From the NCBI GenBank assembly GCA_019421925.1, contig JAHZEH010000104.1, positions 1 through 5,174 of the forward strand: a stretch of DNA of 5,174 nt. Direction: 5' to 3'. Source of the DNA: Clostridia bacterium (GTDB lineage: Bacteria > Bacillota > Clostridia > Christensenellales > CALWSW01). The notes beneath the pieces are model-generated. The model was not told the DNA's origin, searched no databases, and worked only from the letters and a program-made list of their open reading frames with translations. Shown piece by piece: positions 1 through 5,174 of this stretch. The translations under genes and the position numbers were made by a program. How positions within the stretch are numbered: the first letter of the stretch is position 1; each line of letters starts with the position of its first letter.

Positions 1-358
1 CCAACCCAGTCAGTTCGTCCAATGCATAGAAAACTTTCTCCATGGGATGAGTCGGTTCAATGTCCACGGTCAAGCCGTAACCGTGGCTTGCCACCGCATG
101 GATGAGTCTCTCATCCAGCTCCCGCTCCCGCATGATCTCCTGCTCCTCAATGCAGTGCTGCTCGGGGAACTGCTCGACATCCAGGTCGTGCAGCAGCCCG
201 ACGATCCCCCAGAAATCCTCCTCTTGGGCATATCCCTTCTCCCGGGCAAAGTATCTCATCACGCCCTCCACAGTCAGGGCATGTTTCAGATGGAAGGGGT
301 CCTGGTTATACTGCGTCAGAAGCTCCCAGGCCTCCTGTCTGGTGATCGTTTTTGCCAT
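1..358 (-). CDS. HD-domain (HDIG-type) phosphohydrolase, N-terminal part, cut by the left edge
   Basis: Reading leftward from an ATG at 358 gives 119 open codons that run off the window, so the C-terminus is missing. The protein begins MAKTITRQEAWELL. It shows the HD-family metal ligands in order: H26 (KHALTVEGVM), the H57-D58 pair (GLLHDLD), a candidate H87 or H92 (IHAVASHG), and D114 (ALDELTGL). HD proteins of this kind are metal-dependent phosphohydrolases, often acting on nucleotides or phosphate esters. The substrate of this small, soluble, cytoplasmic clostridial group (usually under 200 residues) is not known to me. An AAGGCGG ribosome binding site at 366-372 lies 7 bases before the ATG, which supports the start. 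The gene is transcribed away from the DUF2871 gene. The family call is firm; the function is open. Confidence 0.9.
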   Translation of the reverse strand, partial: MAKTITRQEAWELLTQYNQDPFHLKHALTVEGVMRYFAREKGYAQEEDFWGIVGLLHDLDVEQFPEQHCIEEQEIMRERELDERLIHAVASHGYGLTVDIEPTHPMEKVFYALDELTGL

Positions 359-391
359 CGTTGTTCCGCCTTTCTGTTTCCATGATTTTTG

Positions 392-420
392 AGTATATCC
401 TTTTTCCGCCAAAATTCCTA
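392..420 (-). promoter_or_regulatory. Possible promoter of the HD-domain gene
   Basis: On the minus strand a TATACT (392-397) matches the -10 consensus at five of six positions and lies about 35 bases before the HD-gene start codon. The hexamer 17 bases further upstream, TAGGAA at 415-420, is a poor -35 element. The position is right for a promoter, but the weak -35 leaves the call tentative. Confidence 0.35.
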
Positions 421-446
421 GTCCCAATCCTATTTTATATCCCACT

Positions 447-464
447 GCGCGGATTATCCTGCGC
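447..464. repeat. GC-flanked inverted repeat in the divergent intergenic region, candidate operator
   Basis: GCGC-GGAT-T-ATCC-T-GCGC is an almost perfect palindrome with 8-base arms, a single central T and one extra T in the right arm. It lies between the two divergent genes, upstream of both putative promoters. It has no T-run and is too compact for a terminator, so a DNA-bound regulator site is the more natural reading. No regulator gene is visible in the window. Confidence 0.4.
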
Positions 465-492
465 CTGGATCAGAAAAGGATGATACTGTATG

Positions 493-521
493 TTTCGTTT
501 CCATATACATCGTGATATAAT
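493..521 (+). promoter_or_regulatory. Extended -10 promoter for the DUF2871 gene
   Basis: A perfect TATAAT at 516-521 is preceded by TG at 513-514, giving the extended -10 form TGnTATAAT. The hexamer 17 bases upstream, TTTCGT at 493-498, is a poor -35, which extended -10 promoters tolerate. Transcription would start near 528 and leave a leader of about 90 bases before the ATG at 621. Confidence 0.6.
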
Positions 522-526
522 GTATA
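504..526. repeat. TATACAT-N9-ATGTATA inverted repeat over the -10 box, candidate operator
   Basis: The arms at 504-510 and 520-526 are perfect 7-base inverted repeats separated by 9 bases. The spacer and right arm contain the TATAAT box, so a bound dimer would block RNA polymerase at the DUF2871 promoter. The geometry, with half-site centres 16 bases apart, fits a helix-turn-helix dimer. The site is AT-rich, so chance cannot be excluded. Confidence 0.4.
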
Positions 527-530
527 CGTA

Positions 531-602
531 CCCTGATTCATATGAAATCGGGGACTAACAATCCCCTCAGCGGACAATCTATGAAGCCATGAGCCCTCTG
601 AG
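531..602 (+). promoter_or_regulatory. Structured 5' leader of the DUF2871 gene with competing stems
   Basis: The first stem pairs 531-539 with 544-553, with one bulged A at 547, a G-T wobble and an ATAT loop. Its 3' arm includes GGGG at 550-553, which can instead pair with CCCC at 563-566 across a 9-base loop, so the two folds exclude each other. A third weak 5-base pairing, CTCAG (566-570) with CTGAG (598-602), would sit just before the ribosome binding site at 606-611. The leader also holds two short start-stop frames: one at 581-592, and one at 589-624 whose TGA overlaps the DUF2871 ATG as ATGA. Neither has a good ribosome binding site. It matches no riboswitch class that I recognise. Confidence 0.3.
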
Positions 603-620
603 AATAAGGAGTTTTAAGAT

Positions 621-1055
621 ATGAAAAAACTGATTAACCTCTCGTTTATCTATGCCCTTGCCGCAATGGCAAGCGGCGTATTCTACCGTGAGTTCACCAA
701 ATTCCTGGAATTTACCGGACGGACAAGCCTCGCTTTTACCCATTTGCACCTGTTTGTCCTCGGCACGATAGTCCTCCTGGTCCTGGCGCTCTTTAGCCTG
801 CACACCGATCTGATGGAACAGAAGCGCTTCAAAACGTTTTTGGTTCTGTACAACATCGGTTTGCCCCTTATGGTTGCCATGTTCTATGTGCGCGGTATTT
901 TGCAGGTTTTTGAAACCGGGCTCTCCGCCGGCCTCGATGCAGCCATCTCCGGCGTTTCCGGTATCGGCCACATCATCCTGGGCATTGCCATCGTCCTGCT
1001 TTTCCTTTGCCTCAAAAACGCCAAGCAACGCAGCGTCAACGCAGAAGCACAATAA
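621..1055 (+). CDS. DUF2871 family four-helix integral membrane protein
   Basis: The 144-residue protein is almost wholly membrane embedded, with predicted helices near residues 4-22, 41-60, 73-95 and 107-131 and a short polar C-terminus. The stretches SFIYALAAMASGVFYREFTKF and FTHLHLFVLGTI are what I recognise as DUF2871, a family of small Firmicute membrane proteins with no assigned function. Histidines H41 and H43 open helix 2 and H117 lies in helix 4. Buried histidines like these could bind heme or a metal, but that is inference. An AAGGAG site (606-611) lies 9 bases before the ATG and fixes the start. The gene stands alone, with its own extended -10 promoter upstream and a strong terminator after it. 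Full length, no defects seen. Confidence 0.88.
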   Translation: MKKLINLSFIYALAAMASGVFYREFTKFLEFTGRTSLAFTHLHLFVLGTIVLLVLALFSLHTDLMEQKRFKTFLVLYNIGLPLMVAMFYVRGILQVFETGLSAGLDAAISGVSGIGHIILGIAIVLLFLCLKNAKQRSVNAEAQ

Positions 1056-1063
1056 AGCCAACA

Positions 1064-1106
1064 AGCAGGAGGGCCTTCCAAAATTGGGAGGCCCTCCTGC
1101 TGTTTT
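1064..1106. terminator. Strong hairpin terminator between convergent genes
   Basis: Bases 1064-1076 pair perfectly with 1089-1101 (13 pairs). One T-G wobble and three more pairs extend the stem to a 4-base loop at 1081-1084. On the plus strand it is followed by TGTTTTC, a fair U-run, and it starts 9 bases after the DUF2871 stop. On the minus strand it begins 12 bases after the stop of the beta-helix gene and is followed by a weaker T-rich stretch. It probably ends both transcripts, and most efficiently the plus-strand one. Confidence 0.88.
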
Positions 1107-1112
1107 CTCGGG

Positions 1113-2915
1113 CTAGTTGATGGCTGTGCCGTTCACATAAACATGGTATCCGTTGGCTGTAATGCTGCCAACGTCTCCCTCAAAACCGGTCAGATAGGCG
1201 TCCCCTGTCAATATCCAGGTGCTGCCCTCCTCGAGCGTTACAGCCGCCTCCCCCGACTGGCCGTCCGGGTTGATTGTCCCATTCAGGCTGCTTCCGCCCC
1301 CAAGTATCAGGCTCAGCGTGGAGATCTCATCCACCTTTATCATTCCGGTCAGAGCCTGCCCTTCGGCGGTAAACGTAACCTGTCCCCCGTTGCCGCCCTC
1401 TTTTCCCCATCCGCGGAAGCCGTCGTTTCCTGCCACAGGCAGGAGTACGTCATTGGCCAGCGTCAATTCAACACCTGAGAGCTCAATCGTGCAGCTGGTA
1501 TTGGTGACATAGAACAGATCGCCCGCCTGAGCGGTCAGGGAACCCCCTATCATCGTAAAGCTGGAATGTCCCATATCCGCGTCTCCGGACATGCTCTGAT
1601 ACAGCATGACATTGTGGATGTTCTCGCTGCCGTTCTGGTAGGTCCCCGTCATATTGCCCACCACCGTACAATTCTCCAGGGTGACGGAGTTTTTCCCCTC
1701 AACAACCACCGCCTCCGAGCTGGTAGCCGTCAAGTCTGCATCTCGCACAGTAATATCCGCCGTAGAGTAAATAGAGGGGCTTCCTGTGCCGCCCGTGGTA
1801 TAGGTACCGCCCTCCACGCTGACCGTACCGCCCCCCCTGTCGCTTCGGATCGCTGCAGCGGAATTCCCCTGGGTCTCGATGTCCAGGTTGCTTGCGTTGG
1901 TAACGCCGCCGCCCGCCGTCTCAATGCCGCCGGAGTTATCCATTGTGGTACGAATAGTGGTGTCGGTGATATTAAGCGTTGTTCCGCTGCCGTAGCAGAA
2001 TACCCCGTTGCCTCCCTGGGCCGATGTGTTGACCACAGCCCCGGTGAGGTTGAGCGTAGCGCCATCTCTCACCAGAATCCCCGCATTCATGCCGTAAAAA
2101 TCGCTGTTTTCCGTGTTGGAGGTCTGTCCGCCGGACTTGTTGACCTCAATGCCGCTGAGTGTTGCTGTTGCTCCATTCTCAATACGGAGTGCATTCTCAT
2201 CCACCCCGCTCGAGGAATAAGAGCCGCCGGAGAGTTCGGCATCCGCATCAATGGTCTCGGCTGCCGTCCCATTGGTCTCTGCTGCGGAGCCACCAAACCC
2301 GCCCATGCCATTGCCTGCGTTTCTGACCTCCACTGTAAGGGCAGTATTCTCCCCGTCCACCGTGAAGGCGATAACCGAACCGATCTGGATGTCCTCGAGT
2401 GCGCCTGTCTCCAGTTCCCCATTCAAAGATTCCACTGTGATTTGAGCGCTCTCCCGGATAGTGATATCAATCGTCTCATCCCCAGCCTGAAACTGTGAAC
2501 CGCCCATAGACGGCGCGTTTCCCTGTCCATCGCCGGGCTTATCCGGGGGCTGGCCGTTTCCGTCATCCAGCCTATCCGGAGCCTCCCCCTCCTGGCTCGC
2601 CGGCCTCTCAGGGATGTCGCCCTCCTCCCCCTCCAGCCTCCCCGGCTCTCCGCCGCTGGGGGGATCACTGGGCATACTCCGCTCTGTCAGCTCTCCCAGC
2701 AGGACAGTGTACACGCTATCCGTGACGCTCTGGACCCTGCCAACCTTCTGGTCCGGCTCCCGCTCCCCATCCTCAGACTCAGCCGATTCGCTGGGCATGG
2801 AGGTGGATACCGCGTCTGGGGTTTGCGTCTGGCCGCCGCTGCACGCAGCCTGGGGCACTGCAATCAATGCGCCTAAAATAACGGCGCAGACTCGATATTT
2901 TTTCACGTGATTCAT
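1113..2915 (-). CDS. Exported, probably lipid-anchored right-handed beta-helix protein
   Basis: The 600-residue product (from the ATG at 2915) starts with a signal peptide: a basic MNHVKKYR, a hydrophobic core to about residue 21, then PQAAC with C25 as likely lipidation site. Residues about 58-198 look like a small beta domain of clostridial secreted proteins (GRVQSVTDSVYTVLLGELTE, then DETIDITIRESAQITV and DIQIGSVIAFTVDG). It is split by an acidic Pro/Gly-rich, probably disordered insert at about 79-140. Residues about 226-600 form short repeated strands rich in Gly, Thr, Asn and Ser, such as IENGATATLSGIEV and VRDGATLNLTGAVV, ending in GSTWILTGDAYLTGF. This is the pattern of a pectate-lyase-like right-handed beta-helix seen in many gut Firmicutes. 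Carbohydrate binding or adhesion is plausible, but no catalytic residues can be assigned. There is no LPxTG anchor or membrane tail. The gene is separated from ddl by a terminator. Confidence 0.85.
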   Translation of the reverse strand: MNHVKKYRVCAVILGALIAVPQAACSGGQTQTPDAVSTSMPSESAESEDGEREPDQKVGRVQSVTDSVYTVLLGELTERSMPSDPPSGGEPGRLEGEEGDIPERPASQEGEAPDRLDDGNGQPPDKPGDGQGNAPSMGGSQFQAGDETIDITIRESAQITVESLNGELETGALEDIQIGSVIAFTVDGENTALTVEVRNAGNGMGGFGGSAAETNGTAAETIDADAELSGGSYSSSGVDENALRIENGATATLSGIEVNKSGGQTSNTENSDFYGMNAGILVRDGATLNLTGAVVNTSAQGGNGVFCYGSGTTLNITDTTIRTTMDNSGGIETAGGGVTNASNLDIETQGNSAAAIRSDRGGGTVSVEGGTYTTGGTGSPSIYSTADITVRDADLTATSSEAVVVEGKNSVTLENCTVVGNMTGTYQNGSENIHNVMLYQSMSGDADMGHSSFTMIGGSLTAQAGDLFYVTNTSCTIELSGVELTLANDVLLPVAGNDGFRGWGKEGGNGGQVTFTAEGQALTGMIKVDEISTLSLILGGGSSLNGTINPDGQSGEAAVTLEEGSTWILTGDAYLTGFEGDVGSITANGYHVYVNGTAIN

Positions 2916-2926
2916 CGGCAATCTCG

Positions 2927-2932
2927 CTCCTT
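2927..2932 (-). promoter_or_regulatory. Ribosome binding site of the beta-helix gene, with two possible starts
   Basis: AAGGAG on the minus strand lies 11 bases before the ATG at 2915 and 5 bases before an in-frame TTG at 2921. The ATG spacing is rather long and the TTG spacing rather short. I chose the ATG because ATG starts are far commoner. The choice only adds or removes two residues (Met-Pro) in front of the signal peptide. No convincing promoter was found between this site and the ddl terminator. Confidence 0.7.
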
Positions 2933-3026
2933 ATACCGGGCTTGAACCGCCCTGTACTTCCCCCATAGAACAGGCCGACAATCTGAAATTTCCATGAACC
3001 CCGCTTGAAAAGAAAGCGAAGCTCCC

Positions 3027-3066
3027 AAAAAAATCAAAACTGGCAGCACAAATGGCCGCCAGTTTT
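3027..3066 (-). terminator. Intrinsic terminator after the murF-ddl operon
   Basis: On the minus strand AAAACTGGC (3058-3066) pairs with GCCAGTTTT (3036-3044), a perfect 9-pair stem with a 13-base loop, followed by GA and seven Ts (3027-3033). It begins 14 bases after the ddl stop codon. A further small hairpin, CGCTT/AAGCG at 3002-3018, follows. The terminator should largely uncouple the downstream beta-helix gene from the operon, although that gene's own promoter is not obvious. Confidence 0.88.
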
Positions 3067-3080
3067 TAAAAGCCTCACGC

Positions 3081-4298
3081 TCAGCGTTTCGCTCCCACTC
3101 TGCCGCCCTTGGCGCCTTTTCCACCTTTGGCGCCGCTGCAGGCCTTGCGCAGGATCTCTGAATCATACGCATAGACGGAGCGGTTCTTGTCGGCATGGGC
3201 TTTGAGGGCAAACTCCACCAGCTTATCCACCAGTTGAGCATATCCCACGCCAATGGGTTCCCAGAGGTAAAATGCAAAGGAGCCGGGAATGGTATTGATC
3301 TCGTTGGCGTAGAGCTTCTCCGCCGCCTTATCATACAGATAGTCAATGCGTACCACACCCTTGCAGTCCAGGGCCTTGAATATCTCCACGGAGAGCCTCT
3401 GCACCTCCTGCGTCAACTCCTCCGGAATGGGGGCGGGGATGAGGCGGGAGAGGGCCTGCATGCCCTGGGCATTCTTGCCCCCCTGGAGGTATTTGGCGCC
3501 GAAATCCAGAATATCCCCCCGGCTGACAGGCTGCTCGCAAACCGAGGGCGTCACGTCGTTTTCATATCCCAGGCAGGAACAGTTAATCTCAAAATTGTCC
3601 ACAATGGCGTGCTCCACGATGATCCGCCGGTCGTACTGTACAGCCACCTCAATGGCGTAGCGCAGCTTAGCCGCGTTGTCCGCCCTGGTGATGCCGATGC
3701 TGGAACCCAGATTGGCGGGCTTGACGATCATGGGGTACTCGATGGCTTTTTCCAGCCTGGAGATCACCTCCTCAGGCTGGGCAGCCCACTCATCCCTGGT
3801 GAAGAATTCTCCGTCCAGGACGGGGATGCCCGCGCCCTTGAAGGCCGCCTTCATGACAATCTTATCCATGCCTGTGGAGGAACCCAGGACGCCGCAGCTC
3901 GTATAGGGTACATCCGCCAGCTCCAGCAGGCCCTGGAGCGTGCCGTCCTCACCGTTGAGGCCATGCATCGCCGGAATAGCCACATCAAAGGGGATCACCC
4001 GGCTGCCGCCCTTGGAAAACAGTCCGCCGGCCGCGGGATAGGTCATAAGACCGCCGGTGCCCGGCACAGGCGGGAGAAAAACTTTGGTGACCTCCTTGCT
4101 GTTTTTATCAAAGGCGCGGACAAATTCTATGTCCCTGAGTTTTTCCCCTGTGAACCACTCGCCGTCGCGCGTGATGTAAACGGGAAGGATATCGTACTTC
4201 TGCGTGTCGATGTTCTCCATGAGTTGAATGCCGGTGACAATGGATACGTCGTGTTCCACCGTGCGGCTGCCAAAGATAACCGCCAGCCTTGTTTTCAT
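3081..4298 (-). CDS. ddl: D-alanine--D-alanine ligase family protein (ATP-grasp), clostridial variant
   Basis: Ddl enzymes use ATP to join two D-alanines in the cytoplasm for peptidoglycan precursors. The 405-residue protein has the full ATP-grasp layout: N-terminal AVIFGSRTVEHDVS with E15, MHGLNGEDGTLQGLLEL (111-127), MDK (144-146), KPANLGSSIG (193-202), AKY (268-270), RID (317-319) and NEINTIPGS (332-340). E15, the GSS serines and Y270 match the catalytic triad of E. coli DdlB (E15, S150, Y216), and the retained K-Y pair argues for D-Ala-D-Ala rather than D-Ala-D-lactate. Differences: the omega loop after AKY is about 8 residues longer than in DdlB, the region after the EIN motif reads SFAFYLWEP, and the C-terminus is a GAKGG-rich basic tail. 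It is also longer than usual Ddl (about 300-370). AAGGAG at 4307-4312 lies 8 bases before the ATG. It follows the MurF-like gene by 26 bases, so the two form an operon. Confidence 0.9.
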   Translation of the reverse strand: MKTRLAVIFGSRTVEHDVSIVTGIQLMENIDTQKYDILPVYITRDGEWFTGEKLRDIEFVRAFDKNSKEVTKVFLPPVPGTGGLMTYPAAGGLFSKGGSRVIPFDVAIPAMHGLNGEDGTLQGLLELADVPYTSCGVLGSSTGMDKIVMKAAFKGAGIPVLDGEFFTRDEWAAQPEEVISRLEKAIEYPMIVKPANLGSSIGITRADNAAKLRYAIEVAVQYDRRIIVEHAIVDNFEINCSCLGYENDVTPSVCEQPVSRGDILDFGAKYLQGGKNAQGMQALSRLIPAPIPEELTQEVQRLSVEIFKALDCKGVVRIDYLYDKAAEKLYANEINTIPGSFAFYLWEPIGVGYAQLVDKLVEFALKAHADKNRSVYAYDSEILRKACSGAKGGKGAKGGRVGAKR

Positions 4299-4324
4299 GG
4301 TCTGTTCTCCTTCATCGCATATTT

Positions 4325-5174
4325 CTACTCATTGTAGTTGTCGGGCAGATCGTTTTCAAACAGGACAACGTCGCCGGGGACGCTCAGATGGGCCAGTACC
4401 TGGGTGGCCTGCTCCAGATTGGATACCACAAAGATGTTCTCCGGGGGGAATTCCAGGCTGAGAATTCCGCGCCGGATGGGGATGGCCCTCTTCTTGCCCA
4501 CGAGAATGGCAAAGTCCGCGCTGCACGCGATCTCCCTGCCGAACTCCTCGTTCTGGCTCTCCTCCTCCTCCCCCAGCTCCACCATGCCGGGAGTGATGAC
4601 AATCCTGCGCCCGTCAAAGGAACGCAAGACCTCCATGGCCGCCCTCGCCCCCTCGGGGTTGGAATTGAAGGCGTCGTCGATCACGGTGACCGGTCCGGGG
4701 ATGAGCTGCAGGCGGTGTTCAACCGGCTGGAGCTTTGCGATCCCCTCGGCAATCTGCGCCATGGACAGTCCCATGTACTTGGCAACGGCGGCGCAGCCCA
4801 CGATGTTGAGAATGTTGTGCTTGCCCAGAAGGGGCGTGTGGCAGAACGCCGCCTCCCCCTCGCCTGTCAAAAGTGTAAAGGTGCTTCCCTCGGCATTCAC
4901 GGAGATATCCACGGCCCGCATGCACAGGTCATCCCCCATCAGACCATACAGGAATTTATTGCGCACCACCGCCCGGGAGAAGAGGGCCCTGCAATACTCA
5001 TTGTCCCCGTTGAAGAAGGCCGCGCCGTCCGGCGGCAGAGAGGCGATCAGCTCAAACTTGGTGTTCATAATGTTCTCCAGCGAGCCGAAGGTCTCCAAAT
5101 GCTGCTTGCCCACGGAGGTCAGCAATCCGATGCTGGGGTGCACCAGATCGCAGAGCTCCTCAATATCCCCCACA
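4325..5174 (-). CDS. MurF-like Mur ligase, C-terminal part, cut by the right edge
   Basis: The reading frame enters from the right edge and ends with TAG at 4325-4327. The 282 visible residues lack the real start and the P-loop ATP site, probably some 150-180 residues. Seen in order (numbered from the edge): GDIEELCDLVHPSIGLLTSVGKQHLETFGS (2-31), typical of the MurF central domain; NGDNEY (55-60); LLGKHNILNIVGCAAVAKYMG (115-135), the Mur-ligase G-x-HN-x2-N motif; and the C-terminal domain with VEHRLQLI and IDDAFNSNPEGARAAM (165-180), matching the MurF D-x-Y-N-A-N-P motif. MurF adds D-Ala-D-Ala to UDP-MurNAc-tripeptide with ATP, which fits the ddl gene 26 bases downstream. The usual GDMLELG reads TPGMVELG here and the protein ends LFENDLPDNYNE, so it is a divergent subtype, not certainly the housekeeping MurF. 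Confidence 0.87.
   Translation of the reverse strand, partial: VGDIEELCDLVHPSIGLLTSVGKQHLETFGSLENIMNTKFELIASLPPDGAAFFNGDNEYCRALFSRAVVRNKFLYGLMGDDLCMRAVDISVNAEGSTFTLLTGEGEAAFCHTPLLGKHNILNIVGCAAVAKYMGLSMAQIAEGIAKLQPVEHRLQLIPGPVTVIDDAFNSNPEGARAAMEVLRSFDGRRIVITPGMVELGEEEESQNEEFGREIACSADFAILVGKKRAIPIRRGILSLEFPPENIFVVSNLEQATQVLAHLSVPGDVVLFENDLPDNYNE

Noticed and set aside
47..392. Two plus-strand frames opposite the HD-domain gene
   Set aside because: The minus strand carries a convincing HD-domain protein with a proper ribosome binding site, so these are shadows.
579..1064. A 161-codon minus-strand frame opposite the DUF2871 gene
   Set aside because: It is the antisense of a hydrophobic membrane protein, giving a Gln/Asp/Glu-rich product, and its start lies inside the terminator stem.
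1566..2498. A 310-codon open frame on the plus strand opposite the beta-helix gene
   Set aside because: Its His/Arg/Cys-rich composition is typical of antisense translation of Gly/Thr/Asn-rich repeats. There is no domain and no start context.
1113..2915. The repeated beta-helix rungs as DNA-level tandem repeats
   Set aside because: The repetition is in the protein pattern only. The underlying DNA of successive rungs is not similar enough to call a nucleotide repeat.
2936..3000. A promoter for the beta-helix gene (TTGTCG with a TACAGG-like box on the minus strand)
   Set aside because: The best hexamer pair matches the -10 consensus at only about half its positions and needs an unusual spacing, so I do not list it.
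3195..4337. A 380-codon open frame on the plus strand opposite the ddl-like gene
   Set aside because: It is fully antisense to a clear ATP-grasp enzyme, has no recognisable domain and no ribosome binding site. It follows from codon bias in the real gene.

Overview
The window looks like chromosomal DNA of a low-oxygen, gut-type Firmicute of the class Clostridia, perhaps an Oscillospiraceae or Flavonifractor-like lineage. I infer this from strong AAGGAG ribosome binding sites, moderately GC-rich coding DNA, and protein families typical of that group: a clostridial ddl/murF-like pair, a secreted beta-helix lipoprotein, DUF2871, and a short HD-domain hydrolase. No RNA gene, insertion sequence, CRISPR array or phage gene was seen. 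The species cannot be settled from this sequence alone.

Layout: (1) bases 1-358, minus strand, N-terminal two thirds of an HD-domain phosphohydrolase that runs off the left edge. (2) Bases 359-620, a divergent intergenic region with a fair extended -10 promoter for the rightward gene, two inverted repeats that could be operators, and a roughly 90-base leader that can fold in alternative ways. (3) Bases 621-1055, plus strand, a small four-helix membrane protein of the DUF2871 family. (4) Bases 1064-1106, a very strong hairpin terminator between convergent genes. (5) Bases 1113-2915, minus strand, a large exported, probably lipid-anchored right-handed beta-helix protein with an acidic Pro/Gly-rich insert. 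(6) Bases 3027-3066, an intrinsic terminator that isolates it from the upstream operon. (7) Bases 3081-4298 and 4325 to the right edge, minus strand, a D-Ala-D-Ala ligase-like ATP-grasp enzyme and the C-terminal part of a MurF-like Mur ligase, 26 bases apart and surely co-transcribed.

The murF-like and ddl-like genes would act in succession in peptidoglycan precursor synthesis: Ddl joins two D-alanines (or a related dipeptide) and MurF adds the dipeptide to UDP-MurNAc-tripeptide. Both belong to a divergent clostridial subtype, with a longer omega loop and a different second-substrate region in Ddl and non-canonical C-terminal motifs in MurF, so a variant substrate is possible. The beta-helix protein lies downstream on the same strand but behind a terminator, so it is probably a separate transcription unit. 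No clearly new multi-gene system is visible. The points most worth a second look are the divergent Ddl/MurF pair with its Lys/Gly tail, the operator-like repeats between the HD and DUF2871 genes, and the DUF2871 leader.
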